NCBI RefSeq assembly: GCF_047948215.1
Contig: NC_134463.1
Location: forward strand, 99,724,657 to 99,788,656
From: Lycorma delicatula
Taxonomy: Eukaryota; Arthropoda; Insecta; Hemiptera; Fulgoridae
DNA: 64,000 bases
Direction of reading: 5' to 3'
Part shown: positions 21,936 to 35,213 of the stretch, piece after piece
How positions within the stretch are numbered: position 1 is the first letter of the stretch
Layout: each line of letters opens with the position of its first letter
Notes under the pieces: model-generated
The model's database searches: none
Told to the model about the DNA's origin: nothing
What the model saw: only the letters and a program-made list of their open reading frames with translations
Translations under genes and position numbers: made by a program

Positions 21936-23417
21936 GTGTTCACGCAGAATTTACATCGTTTTTGTTAATATTATTTTTTAGTATTTTGATTAAGGAAATA
22001 ACTTTATTTTATAAATTATTTTTCTGTCCGAACTGCATTCACTATTTACTAAGTATCAATAGAAACTTTAGATTTTTATTTAACTGTACCTACTAATCCA
22101 CCCAAGAAAACAGTACAATGTCAAACGATAAGTTTATAAAATTATAGCAGTAATTATCAGCACTAAAAGATTACACTAGTATATTGATTTTATTAATAAT
22201 AATGTAACATTCTCCCACAGTTATAAGTTCAGTGTTACTCCAACAGTATAGTTTTTAATTCTGGCAATAACTTATTTACATCAAGCAAAAGTTGTTATTA
22301 TTTTGATGTACCATTAAATTACTAAATTAATCTTGTTATAATTCAGAAATAAACTATACTACCAGTCAAAAAAATTCCCCTTCCTTGACTTTTGTATTTC
22401 TTGTTATTTTCCTTCAAAATACAAAATTTTTGACTATAGATATCAAAAGTGAGTATGAGAGTAGTATGCATTTGTAAATTCTGTACTGAAATAATTACCA
22501 AGAGTTTAATATTTAGTTCACGTTTGTAAGTAGATGTCTAAAACTTCTACCAGTATTAATCGTTGAATAACCGATAAATACATAGAAAAATCTTTTAAAA
22601 AAACATATTACAAAATACAGAATACTTATTTTATTTGGCACAACTAGAAAGATATATATATTAGAAAGATATATATAGTTTGTTTCATAACTTTTTCTCA
22701 CTTTTAATAAGTTCAGTTCATCAGTATTCTCAGCAAATTACGTATAAAATTAGGCGATATCGCACCATTCTAAACTCCAGTTAAAAATTTACTTAAACGC
22801 TTCAGGATTTTAAATCTTAACACGAATCTATTTAAGGAGCATCGTATCATAAATTAAGAGGTGAAGTTAGTTTTTCGATTTAAATAATCAGTAATATTTA
22901 ATTGAAATTAATTTTTTATGTGATTTTTGAATTGTAGTTCTACTGATAAAAATCCATAAAATTAAAAATAACAACATGGGGATTCGATAGTGAATAGCAG
23001 CATATCCTTTAAAAAATTAACCCATGAATATCGAATCTCTTTCACTTTACTTATAGGTTACTCGTTATACGCTGATTAAATTAAATTATTAATAACAAAG
23101 CAAGCTTTCATGGTTCTGTTAATGTTAAATTTCAGTAGTTAATTGACTGATTAGAAAAGTACTGGTCACTGGTGTAGTCTGATATTAATGTGAATTAACT
23201 TTATACTAGTTCCCTTGAAGAGCCATCCTGTTGTAAAAAAAAACGCGTGGATTGTAATAGAATATCTGCAAGTTACGTGTGCAAATACGTAACACCGACT
23301 GAATCGAGTTATTTACGAATTAATTGCATAAAATTACACCACTTTTAACAAAAATACGATTGACGATAAAGTATAAATTACTGGTGAGGACTAATAGTTG
23401 AGTCACTCGGTCCATTC
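21936..23417. other. AT-rich unannotated stretch
   Basis: A near-direct repeat gaaagatatatata occurs at about 22650-22676. The frame at 22513-22701 is Phe/Ile/Tyr-rich chance sequence. No element or gene recognised. Confidence 0.4.
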
Positions 23418-23680
23418 CTTTCTTTCTTTTTCCTGTTTAGCCTCCGGGAATTACCATTCAGTTATTACTTCAGAGGATAAATGAGGATGATACGTAGTAT
23501 GAATATAAATAAAGTTTAGTCTTGTACAGTCTCAGTTCGACCACTCCTGAGATGTGTGGTTAATTGAAACCCAACGACCAAAGGAAACTGATTTTACTAG
23601 GACTTAACGCTGGAACTCTCGACTTCCAAATCAGCTGATTTGGGAAGATGAGTTCACCACTAGACCAACCCGGCGGGTTA
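23418..23680 (-). mobile_element. tRNA-derived SINE, family A, copy 2 (internally deleted)
   Basis: Same head and tail as copy 1 (minus strand; ctgatttggaagtcgagag, ggaggctaaacagg). It lacks about 50 bp between the tRNA head and the ttggtcgttgggt block. Its head also shows aggacttaacg on plus, a one-base loss in box B, which should weaken the internal promoter. Confidence 0.85.
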
Positions 23681-23859
23681 CTCAGTACGTTACTGAACTA
23701 ACACAATCGCAAATGCCGCAGTAATATTTTACTATAACAAACAACAGCTAGGATAGGTCTTACTTTGAAAAGAGTATATATATGAGTAAAATCTACGAGA
23801 GCGCCGCGGTGAACCGGAACTGAATAAGTAATTACGCTAAATGAGTTGAAGGTTGCTCC

Positions 23860-24160
23860 ATTCTTTTCTTTTTCCTGTTTAGCCTCCGGTAACTACCGTT
23901 CAGGTAATACTTCAGAGGATGAATGAGGATGATATGTATGAGTGTAAATGAAGTGTAGTCTTGTACATTCTCAGTTCGACCATTCCTGAGATGTGTGGTT
24001 AATTGAAATCCAACCACCAAAGAACACCGTTATCCACGATCTAGTATTCAAATCCGTGTAAAAATAACTGGCTTTACTAGGACTTGAACGCTGGAACTCT
24101 CGACTTCCAAATCAGGTGATTTGGGAAGACGCGTTTACCATTAGACCAACGCGGTGGGTT
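23860..24160 (-). mobile_element. tRNA-derived SINE, family A, copy 3, with target-site duplication
   Basis: Full-length by comparison with its relatives: tRNA-like head at 24160 side, body with ttggtggttgg, tail ctaaacaggaaaaagaaaag. The flanks ttgaaggttgctcc (23846-23859) and ttgaaggctgctcc (24159-24172) form a 14-bp target-site duplication with one mismatch, supporting insertion by LINE-type target priming. The right repeat overlaps the last bases of the head, so the exact end is uncertain by about 2 bp. Confidence 0.9.
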
Positions 24161-24172
24161 GAAGGCTGCTCC

Positions 24173-25949
24173 TGTGTCATTGTCAACCGAACTGTCTGAT
24201 GGTATAGCCGGGGACGAGCGATCGGGGTTTGTTGTACTGTCTAACCAGATGACATCATCCGATTTCTAGTAACATGATACATTTGTATATAAAATGCAAA
24301 CACAACAGACTAGTACAATACAAAGACTACTACACTAGACACAGTAGCTGGTGTACGTTGTGATCATATGTAATCGTATTGCTCATATTGTAAAATCGGA
24401 TCTGGATAATATTTAGTACATAAAGGTAACTTAGCGGGCCGATTGGAGACAGGCTAACAGCTACGTATCACCAATTTTTTGTAATATGTAACGTAATTTT
24501 CTACTTTAAAATATTTCTTACTGTTTTACTAGTAAATAGGTGACGATACTGATTACATAATATTAACTTAGTTTTAAAACGAACTGCAGCAAATTTTAGA
24601 CGTAAAAAAGAATATTCTGTAGATCAAATATTTGATTCGTTATATCATAATATATAAATATATATATATATAATATAAAGAGGAAGAGGTTGTAGATTAA
24701 AGATTTGGTTGGTTATATCGTTTATTTGCTATCGCAACGCGTGAGAACCAACAGACTTGATTACTTTAAAATTTTCAGGATACTTTCGTGTTGCTCTAGG
24801 AAAGGTTTTAAGCCACTGACAGTGGCCCTAGCTCCCTTTGAAGGTTAAGATATTAAAAATATTCATTATTTCTTTGCCCCCAAGGAGGATGGAGTTGGAA
24901 ATTAAATATAAAGGAACAAACATACATCCTTTTACTTCATTATTATACTTTTGCCACCATGGCAAAGAAGTTACAAGTTTTTAGTTGTCAAAAGGATTCG
25001 TCATCGGAGACTGTATTTTAGTTAAAATATTTTGTAATTTATTTTCTTTTATTCGGGTTTCTATTGGCCCTGGGAGACCCTGAATTGGTTCCTGGATGTA
25101 CAACTACTATTTCAAATTAAAAGAAAAACACACAATTGATTTAATGACAAATTATAAATACCAAAATACAGTCCAATCTACCAAAACTTTATAATGACTA
25201 ATAAAAACTAATATTGTATTAACAATAAGATTACAATAGAAAAATCTAAATTCATACCATTTCCTTTCTGCAAGTATTATTATTTTTATTGTTTAAAAAA
25301 TAACTACTCTACTCTTTATTATTGAAACGAATACTGTCACTCACTTCTATCTACAAATAACTTACCATAATTATAATAGCTCACCATCATCATCTGTTAT
25401 TGTTTTTATCGTACGCTGCACCCGGATACAAGTGGATGGACCATCATTTTCAACAGCTTCTGTAAATTATTATGTAAGTGTTTGCCAATAAACTATTATT
25501 TATAGACTTAAATTATTATTTAGGTTATGGGGATCTCTTTTATGCTATCAACAAGTATTTACAGATTTTTTTAAAATTATAGGTCCTGGACCTAAATTGC
25601 AGAAAAGTTTTGAAAAATTTTTTCTTCTTGTTTTAGCCTCTATTGAATAGGTGTTACACAAAATTTTTACTTATGCAAATTTGTTTGTCTAATCTAAATA
25701 GGAATACTTAATAAACCTTTTCTTGATATTTATTCCCTACCTTTAAAAAATATAATTCATTTTTTTTTGTTCTTTTAATAATTAAAAAGGTTTTTTTATA
25801 TTTTTCATCACTTAAACGATATTAAAATTAACGTAACTTAGGACTTATATTCCGGAACCAAAATAAGAACATTGCTTTAAAAAAGGTTATAATACTTACT
25901 CAATATTTTTAAACAGTTCTCCTTTGAATTAATTTTTATTTTATTAGGT
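24173..25949. other. Unannotated stretch
   Basis: Moderate complexity up to about 24480, then AT-rich with a (TA)n run at about 24657-24672. A block near 24780-24900 (gccactgacagtggccctagc) contains the short palindrome gccactgacagtggc and looks like dispersed-repeat sequence. No coding motif. Confidence 0.35.
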
Positions 25950-26345
25950 ATCCTACCCCCAGAATAACGAACTCCATAAAATCAAAAATGTGGCCTAGGC
26001 TTCACACATGTCACACAGCTTGCACCAATTCAGAACGTCGTACCTTAGATAGAGCCAGTAGTAGCGTTGTCGCACTTTTCCCAAGTAAATTATTTCCTTA
26101 CGCTCCGACATGAATTTCTTCCAGAACTTTCTTCACTTTACTGTTAGGGAGAACAAATTGTAGACCGGACCGTTTTCCAACCGTGGATTCACATTTCCGG
26201 ATAGAGTACGCCATCCTTCACTACAAGAGAATTCCATTGTGCAAAATAACTTTTGTACACCGGCTTTGAGCTTTTTGTACTCTTTTATTCGATATTTGGG
26301 AATTTTCATGACTTGACCGGCGTAGCCGGGAAAGTCGTGCAGTAC
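25950..26345 (-). pseudogene. Gypsy-type LTR retrotransposon integrase, zinc-binding domain remnant
   Basis: Minus strand: SYFAQWNSLVVKDGVLY (the segment before the integrase in Ty3/gypsy Pol), frame change, VLEEIHVGA, frame change, then LGKVRQRYYWLYLRYDVLNW followed by CKLCDMCEA and a stop. The H...CxxC arrangement (His of EIHVGA; Cys pair of WCKLCDMC) is the HHCC zinc finger of retroviral-type integrases; the second His region is lost at a deletion. The catalytic DDE core, RT and LTRs are not visible nearby. It is a short, dead pol fragment. Confidence 0.8.
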
Positions 26346-27219
26346 TTTGCCATCATTTCTGATTCGCTTATGATAAAATTAAAAAAAAATATATTGTTAA
26401 TATAAAGTATTTATAATTAATTTATTAACTAAACAAATCTTCAAATGAAGTAAATAGGGAAAGAAACGAAAAAAACACGTAGAAAAATTTACAATAAAAA
26501 TTCTAATTTAATAATAATTACTAAAAATTTTAAGATCTGTTAAATAAATAAGTTTTTTAAAATGTAATAAAAATAAATACTTTTTTTGTCTTTGTAATTA
26601 TCATATAAGGTTTGTAATTTAGCTTAAATTGTATTAGAAAAGATAAAAAAGTCCATTTTGGAATGGTTTATTTTTGAAGGGAAAGTGATTACCTTCTGCA
26701 AATAGATCTAGTAATATATACAGTGAACACTACATTAACATATTTCATTCATTATTTTAGGAACGTACTTCAAGCATCTTATCATATAGTTTTATTACAA
26801 TAATTATTTTTCTGCTTATATTACGGATTCAGATGAAATCGGAATTAATGAAATAATTAGAATAATTGTTTATAAGTTTAATATAATTTTATTTATCCTA
26901 GCTAATATTAAAATTACACTCAATCATTTACCTTTTACAATTTGTTCAATATTTAAATAGTAATAATAACAACGTTCCTGTACATTTCTTATTGTTAAAT
27001 TTGGAGATATATTTCATTAATTGCTCGTTCTCTTAGTATATAAAAGAAAGAAATTATTGCTTATGATCATCTCCACCATGATTTTTTTAGATGGTTTTTG
27101 AGGATTTCAGCTCTTCTAAGTAACCACTTAATTCTAGGCTAAAAGTATGACGTGTGTGTGATGCTACTTTATAATAGTGAACCTGTTATGTTAAACTAAT
27201 CATGGAATTTATTATGGAA
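26346..27219. other. AT-rich unannotated stretch
   Basis: Very A/T-rich. Nothing recognisable as a gene, an LTR or a repeat. Confidence 0.4.
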
Positions 27220-27370
27220 GATTAAAAGCTCCCCGTAGCTCACCGTCACAGCTACGCCTACGGTGCATGGGTTACTTGCGTTTCCCGTAGCGGTCAATTT
27301 TCCCTGGGTGCAGGCAGCTGCACGCAGTGACTGTAATAGTTGAGCCACAGTGCTGCAATACCTTCGCACC
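27220..27370 (+). repeat. GC-richer dispersed repeat, related to 44045-44145
   Basis: Contains ccccgtagctcaccgtcac, then gcaggcagctgcacgcagtg, then gttgagcc, tgctg and ttcgcacccctta. The 44045-44145 block has the same ordered phrases (gcaggtgcatc, cgcagtcgcac, ggttgagccgct, ctgctgtac, atcgcacctttaaa). The shared order supports a common dispersed element; its class is unknown. The frame 27340-27561 overlapping it looks non-coding. Confidence 0.5.
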
Positions 27371-27600
27371 CCTTAAAAAATCGATTAAAAAAATCTAAAA
27401 AAATGGTTTTTAAATATTTTTCTGAAGCTTTTTTAAGCCAAAATCTACTGAATATCTCACTAAACATAGCTGGGATTGCGAAAATTTACAGTCACTGTTC
27501 AAAACCTTTTTGTACCTTTCTTCATCCCCTTTCAAGGTCGAATTTCAAAAGTCTAGAATAGGTTTATTGACGTGAAGATTACCCTCACCAAAAATCAGGT

Positions 27601-27622
27601 TGATATATATATATATATATAT
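27601..27622. repeat. (TA)n microsatellite
   Basis: Short uninterrupted TA run after a caggttgatat junction. Confidence 0.85.
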
Positions 27623-27966
27623 TTCTTCACTTGTTACCGTGAAATTGAAAAAATAACAGGGATTCATAAATCCATTTTAACTCTTGAGAATCCGAATTTG
27701 AAAAAAACAAAAAATCATTTTTAGATATTCACCTAATTTAGTTCAAACCCAGCTAACACAGTGATACACACTCACAGCTCACAATTCAGTAAAGTTTGTG
27801 CTTCGACCGGCAAATCTCCCTATTAGTGTTTATATTTAGAGATGAGAGAAATCTAAAAACCTTTTCAGTTATGCCAAGAAACATGGGTAAATATTTGGTT
27901 GCGATTGATCAAGTAGTTTCTTGTTTATCCCAACAAACAAAAACCCTTTTCTTATTTATATAATAG

Positions 27967-27967
<1 letters not shown>

Positions 27968-28052
<85 letters not shown>
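27968..28052. repeat. (CA)n-(TA)n-(T)n compound microsatellite
   Basis: About 53 bp of CA repeats, then (TA)n to about 28036, then a T-run. The two flanks (about 27865-27930 and 28068-28170) are diverged copies of each other (cagttatnccaagnnacat, then gcgat...atc..gtagttt), so the microsatellite lies inside an imperfect duplication. Confidence 0.9.
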
Positions 28053-28159
28053 CGAGATGAAATTCAAGAATTTTTTCAGTTATACCAAGGGACATTTTTG
28101 TCTCTTGGCATAATGTGAATTTTTTTTTGGTAAACATTTAGTAGCGATAAATCGGGTAG

Positions 28160-28195
28160 TTTTTCCTGAACAAAATTTTTTTTGTTCAGGAAAAA
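28160..28195. repeat. 16-bp perfect inverted repeat, 4-T loop
   Basis: tttttcctgaacaaaa (28160-28175) and ttttgttcaggaaaaa (28180-28195) are exact reverse complements. A second hairpin (ccaagggac / gtctcttgg) lies just upstream near 28085-28109. Confidence 0.85.
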
Positions 28196-31100
28196 ACCCA
28201 CTTCTTTATATGAAATAAAAAATATAAATTTCTGTTTTAAAAATGCATACTTTGTGTGTATACATCCATATTAATGGAGCTGATTTATTTATTTATTTAT
28301 TTCTGTTTTTTATTACTTTATTCTAATGACAGCATTATGCGATTGAGCTATGACAAAAATGTTTTTAATAAAGTTTTCAAACCTTATTATTTAAAAAAAT
28401 TTTTTTAAATTATTTTTTTTAAATAATTTTTCACCTTACAGCTCCACTCATTGTATTTTTCGTGTAATTATAGTTTTATTAATAATTAAGCCTTAAATTA
28501 ATATTTTATATGCAAAATACCTTGAAGGTTGAATTTCTGCGTAATTTTATTTCTCCTATCTGGTCGAAGTAATTGAATTAGAATTATTTTTCTAAAATCA
28601 TAATTTATTCAGTATAAATTATAAAATAAATTATTACTTTTCGGAAAATAAATTAAAATTTAGCAAGTGGCGGAAAATTTCTAAAAATGTTATCTTTAAA
28701 AATCAGTAGTATTAGTAATTTCATGATATGATGATGAGTTGGTAAAGATTTAACTGTACTTTTTTAAAAATTCTTTATCCTATCATAAAATGCTTTCTTT
28801 GGATTACATTTTAGAATAAAAAAAAGCAGAATAATATATAGATAAGTATTAAAATAAGATTTAGTATTTTAACAATTTGGCTCGTAATGAGACTATGATA
28901 AATTGTCGTAGTTGTATACACAAAACTACGTCTGTCCTGTGGCGCTGCGTATTGTTAAGTTTATACAACTCGCGCTCAGAGGCGCGTGTTATGAATATTC
29001 AATACTGATTTGTAAAACAAAAATATTATTATAAATGTTATATTAATTTTTAGAAATATTCAGCAATATAAAGGATTTCAGTTTAATTGAAATATATTTA
29101 ATTATATTAAATATATTGTGTCCTTTTAAAAGAATATTTGATTTCTAGATAAGATATTGCCAAATAGGTACAATACCTAAAATTTATTTACTCCCTTGTA
29201 CATGTGAAAAAAAATTATATTGTTTAATAATATTATGAACACTATTGTGTAATAAAAAATTAATTAAATAAAAGTTACGGCTCTTGTAAAAATCCATGGA
29301 TACGGGAGGTAAATTGTCCCATTATCTTACTCGCATCCAACGGTAAACAAGGAGAGATGAGGCTGTAAGAAACACCAGTAGTTCCCCGGCAATAGTAGGT
29401 AGGTAGATTTAATTTCATCAGTTAAGATGAATTATTCATTATATCTGAGTTGGATAGGGAAAAATTCAATTTCCTTAATTAAACTTAATGGATTCGGATC
29501 AATTAATCTTCGATTAGAAAGCCTGTGATTCACAACTTAGCAATCGTTTTAAACAGCGTAAGTAGTGTCGTAATACGTTATTTTTACAATATTTTATAAT
29601 ATACAATATAATTTAAGTTAACCTTAAAAAATGTTTAAAAAATAATTAACCTGTTATAATTTTTAATAACAAATTTTAAATTTCTTCTTCCTTGCATAGA
29701 ATAATTTTTCGTAGTTCTCAAGTCGCATTGTATATGCACCACACAAACCTCTCTAGAACCGAATTTGTCGCACAATATCAAACAAATTCGGATCTACAGG
29801 GTAGATGTAGAGCATTAACCCAGATGTATAAAAATACATAATTCATTTTACGTAGAAAAATATTTTCCAACTTGATTGCGGCTGCAACGGTAATTATTAA
29901 AGATGTGTTCATGTCTTCATCATAATTTATTCGTAGATCAAAAGTTTTCTGAAAATAAAATAAAAATAGTATTAATACTAAAAATGATTTGAATATTTAA
30001 TTTTAGAATATATAGGAATAACTTACTTAACAGTTATTAACATTTTGTAGATTTTATTTTAATAATAAAGGTGTTATGAAATGAAAACTTATCTTCTTTT
30101 CAATATTGTATTTTTTTAAAAATAACCTGGTTTTAATGTATCGATTTGTTCTATCTTTTCATTTAAATTTTCAAACATTGTTATATTCATTCAGTTGTTA
30201 TACTATAACAAACCTAGTTACTGAATTCGGATATCAAATCTTATTGAAATTTGATTGAATTTTCTTTTTATTGCATTGGATTTGGAAACCACTGCTTTTT
30301 TTACTGATACATTGGTATTATTTAATCGATACGATTGGTAATAATTACCGATACATTTTGTTACACGTACATTGGAAATTGGGTTTCAATTAATTGTATT
30401 ATTTTGATGTTAGTCGAAATCAATCTGTAAAAGTCCCAGATCATAAATATACCTCATTTTAATAGAGTAATTAAAATGATACAAGATGATGATGATTAAA
30501 ACCATTTCTAGATATTAAAAAATTACACCCCATTCGTAAATTAAAAAGAAAAAAAATTATTTTTTGGTAGTACAAAGTCGGTAATATTATTATTGATATT
30601 CATATTATTACGAAGTAAATAAACAGCGGGTATTATAATATTTTGTACAACTTTACATTTATTTATACGATCAACCACAGTATAGAAGCTGGAATCACGA
30701 GTTATAAAATCAAAAGCTTTATAAGGTTCTTACATCTTTTTAATCTAAGAAAATTTAATCTGGCGTTTGAAAAGATTCCAGACTTGCCAGTTCACACATT
30801 ATACTTAACCGAGATAGAGTAGGATAAGGTTGGAGGGGAAAGAGAGAACGACTTAATGAGTCCCTTTAATACATCATTATATATTTCACGAAATTATGAG
30901 CCGTTTACCGGATATTAGAGACGTACACGTTTTGTATTTTAGCATTGCTAGTTGACAGTCATCAACCCAGTAGACGCTATCCAAATCATTACTACGGTAA
31001 TATCAACCAACAAAATATGTTTGTCTATAATAGTATTTTAAAAGTAACTGTTTAGAAAAATTATTGAAAAATTAAAATTATTTAAAACTACTTATTAAAA

Positions 31101-33818
31101 AACGAAGTTTGTACACACCCTGGATAAAATGTTGGGTATTTAGTTAGTACAGTTAAAAAGAATTTGTAATTATTTCTGTCATCACTTGCAATTAACTTTT
31201 GCAAATATTACTGAAATAAAAAAAAAAAACAAAAAAAAACTTTTTTCCGCATAAAATCTTTATTAATCAGCTGAAATTAAAAAAAAAAATAGTTTAAGAG
31301 ACTTTTATATTGATGAGCTGTTGAGTTTTTGTTTGCACATTACATTGTTCTGGATTTTGTGCAGCGGAATATCCTTCTTCCTGTCTTCAAAGTACTACAG
31401 GAAATTTGGTTCCGATATACCTAAGGTGTTAAAAATTCCGTACCAGAAACTATATCGAATGAATATGGGTGACGCTATAATAACCACAATATTTGTACCA
31501 CAACGTAATAGTATCTCTTGGGAAAAAAAACAATTTTTAAAGTGGTTTTGAAAAAGCTTTTCTTTTTAAATATATATTTAATTAAAAAAAATTATAAAGC
31601 CCATTTTAAGCTATTGTTTAGTGGTTATGGTTTAAGATAGAAAGCTAGTTTAACCTACAATAACTGTTGGCAAATTATATGAAGTATTGATGCGGCGAGT
31701 TCAAATTTTATTGTAGTTATCAAAATCAGTATTCAGAGGCATTATTAGGTTTTATAGAGAAATGAGTAGGCATGTTTTTACGTCGATTTCATTTTTACTG
31801 ACCAAGTTATAAATTTTGATTCAATTTAAAAGGATTTGTTGAATACAACCAAAAATACATTAAATATTTTTTTTAATCAAAATTAAGATTATTTATAAAA
31901 TATTTTACGTCCAACCGTCATCTAACATCCGCTCTGTATAAATAACTTTAAATTACTTCAAGTTACTGGCGTAACGTTAACGTTTAATAATGAAATATGA
32001 CATTCGTTTAATCTAAAACATCATGTAAAACTGGAGACATTTCACGATACTGTAATCGTTTTCTCCTCTACATCAACATCCCGGCAAGTAATTTAAATTC
32101 ATATCAAATTACCAAGTTATTAAAATGCAAATGTGTTATGAAACTATATTAAACGTTGGACTGAAGTGTATCATATGATTGATTACGTGTTACTCTACAA
32201 TATTTACATATAAGTAATTTAATTACGCTTTAAATCGTTTTTTTAATTTATTAAGAGTAAAATAATATGTGCATTAATATTTACTGTTGATTTTTAATTG
32301 AAATTCAATTAATCGTTTATAATTTTCTTGTAAAAATTGACTATCGTATATGTGGTTTGCATAATTAGCAAAAAAATCGGCTTCAGAAAGAGAAGCCCGT
32401 ACTGGATGAGGTACGGGACACGAGAATAAAAGATAAGGAGCAGCCACCTTATGGAGACTTAAAAAAATCTCTAGAAGATAACTTTTTAAAAAAATATTGA
32501 TACAAAACTTCAGAATTATATACCTTTTAGGAAGATGATAGAAATTTTTTATGAAAAAAATTTAAGAAATTATTTAATCTATTTTTAACAAAGAAAATGC
32601 TTTCATCAATATACTTTAGGAAGTTAAAAATACGTCCAGGTATATAATTTTATACTTAAGAATCCTAATTTGTATACCTAATACTTTTACCTAGAAATCC
32701 AGAAGTAATTTTCTGAAAGGTTAAACATAAACTTTTAGAATCGACTCTCTCTAAAACACGAGCTTCCATGTATGTTAAATATGTTAATCAAGACGTAAAG
32801 CCAATTTACATACATACATTCACATTACTTATAACACTACGATAAAAATAGTTCTAAATTAAAAAATTAGGAAGGTCCTTTTTTGACCGACGAAAATTTT
32901 GACCGCAAAAATCTCGGTTTTCAGATTTCAACGGAAATATCCATTTTAATCATCCTTGAATCCATTTTGACTAGTTTTGGCGTACGTACGTATGTGCGCA
33001 TATATCTCGACGATTAGCTGTAGGATGTTAAAATTTTGGATTTAGGATTTTTGTAACATCTAGTTGCGCACCTCATAAGTGGTACTTATTTTCATTGGTT
33101 CCAGAGTTATAGTCAAATAAAAGTTTAATTAATCAAATATTTGGATCTTAAAAAGGGAAGACACATCGGCTCGATGTGTCACACACTTCATCTTTAAAAA
33201 AAAAAATTCAGAAAATGTCAGAAGTTATTAATGAAATAAAATGTTATGTACTTTTCAATTTTATGTGTATAAGTAATTTAATAGGCGTACAAGGAAGTCA
33301 TGTTGTGTCCACATCAGATTTTTTCCAAGTTTTACAAGCAAAACGAAAAACATTCTAAGCTAATGATTTTTTGAAGGCATTCAAGAGATTTTAATTAATA
33401 AGTTTCTTTAATGTTTTGAAAAACAGCTAGTTAATTAAAGATGTATATCCTTGAAATGAATATAAGCTGTATTTTTTATCTGTTAAGACTTTATACAAGC
33501 GATGATCTTTATTGGAATATCATAGAATGTTAACGCTTGGCTTTCAGTGGAGGAGATGCTGTGAATACCCGGACAACGTAGATCAATGTACGTCTGTGAT
33601 TCACCGATATTTGTTCTCGGAACTATTCTTTTGTTGGATTACAATTAACTATACATCCTTTCTTTGCAGTTCAGGTATCTAAATAGGTACACCAACTAAT
33701 ACTACACGAGCGAAGGAGGAATCTGCTAATGTTCAAATTAAGAAAACTACACTAAATATCTGTAAATTTGCAGAATCTCATATTAATTAATGAAGTCAGG
33801 TCACCTACTAAAAATTGA

Positions 33819-33820
<2 letters not shown>
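28196..33820. other. Long AT-rich unannotated stretch
   Basis: More than 5 kb with no element I can name. The frame 31321-31551 (76 codons, starts MSFCLHITLFWILC) has a hydrophobic start followed by a basic middle, but no family, splice or promoter signal supports it. About 28920-28990 and 29280-29400 are less AT-rich. A segment at about 32920-33120 (cgtacgtacgtatgtgcgcatatat, then a complex block) looks like a dispersed repeat. The frame 33176-33358 is Lys-rich chance sequence. Confidence 0.35.

Positions 33821-33909
<89 letters not shown>
33821..33909. repeat. (TA)n-(TG)n microsatellite
   Basis: About 44 bp of TA followed by about 45 bp of TG, uninterrupted. It sits 36 bp upstream of a SINE. 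Confidence 0.95.
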
Positions 33910-33945
33910 GAAATCTTTGAAAAATAGATATAAAAAATTTAATTT

Positions 33946-34203
33946 GCCTGGTTAGTTTAGTGGTTAAACTCATCATCGCAAAATCACGTGATTTCCGAAG
34001 TCTAGAGTTCAAAGGCTCGAGGCTTTATAAAGGCTGCTTTTATATGGATTTGAATGAAAGACTGCGGATACCGGTGTTCTTTGGCGGTTGGGTTTTAATT
34101 AACCATAAATCTCAGGAGTGGTCGATCTGAGCGTGTGCCAAACTACATATTTACCGGTAAATTAACACTTACATTGCACGCGATCTTACACATACATAAA
34201 TAT
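33946..34203 (+). mobile_element. tRNA-derived SINE, family A, diverged copy 4
   Basis: Plus strand: head gcctggttagtttagtggtt (box A region), gttcaaaggctcgag (altered box B), then gcggataccggtgttctttgg and ggttgggttttaattaacca as in copies 1-3. The tail is more diverged. The flanks aaaaaatttaatt and aaaagatttaatt (about 33933-33945 and 34204-34216) look like a target-site duplication. This is an older or sister subfamily. Confidence 0.75.
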
Positions 34204-35213
34204 AAAAGATTTAATTACTTCAGGTTGTTTTTTTATTTTTTAATACTTTAAAACTATCATAGTTATTACACGTGTATATATCTATTTTATTATTACAAAT
34301 GTACATCTTTGTCGTTAATATTTGTTTTGATACAAAATCATATCTACGAATCAAATATTACAATTGATTAGATTTATTTTCGATGATACCTCACAATATA
34401 AGAAAGACTGATAGCGTAAAGCGGAAAATTAATGAACCCTTCTCTTTTTTTTTTTTTTTAATTAAATGGTAGAATACCTAGGAAATCGGTATGAAGCACA
34501 TATAGTAGGGTATTTTCGTAACCATCAGTTATGGGTTCTAGGAAGTCGTCAGGTTGTTTACAATTTTTAACTGGTTCAAGGTAAATTCAACAAGTATCCT
34601 ATAGATTAACTTATAATAGAAATAGGTATCTGTATGATTTAAGACAACCTACATGCTAAACAATTCTTGCTTTAAATGATGTATTCAGTGAGAATTAAAG
34701 ATATTAATTTAGCAACGATAAAAAATTGCTGAAAAATATTTATAGGGTATAGTAATATAAATTAATTATGATTAATCATGCTGTGTAACATTCTTAAAGT
34801 AAAAAAAGAGGATGCAGGTGTTTTAAAAACATATAAAACAAATTTTAATTTTATAAAATAATATATAAATTATATTTTATCAGGGTGTTTTGAATAAATA
34901 ATTGCAGCTCAGTAACTCTAACCCGATTAAATTAAACATGAATTACAAAAAAAAAGTCAGCATAATGAAACCGTTGCTAATCATTCAGTGTCTCTCTCCA
35001 TGCAACATTCTCTTTTCTGAATACCACTGAAATAATTTTAACGTAACCTTACTGAACTACTCTAACTTTAGTTTCTTAATTTCAATAGTTTAAAGGATTG
35101 TACTGGATAATCTATGAGACCCCATTCATTGAACCGGCTTTGGTCATCGATATTATTTTTAATTATACATCTTAATTTCCCGACTGTCCTCAATAACCTT
35201 TCATTCATTAGAA
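34204..35213. other. AT-rich unannotated stretch
   Basis: No recognisable element; includes a T-run at about 34447-34460. Confidence 0.4.

Noticed and set aside
31321..31551. 76-codon frame with hydrophobic start as a possible secreted peptide
   Set aside because: The start is T-rich translation, with no cleavage-site pattern or context; it remains chance until expression is shown.
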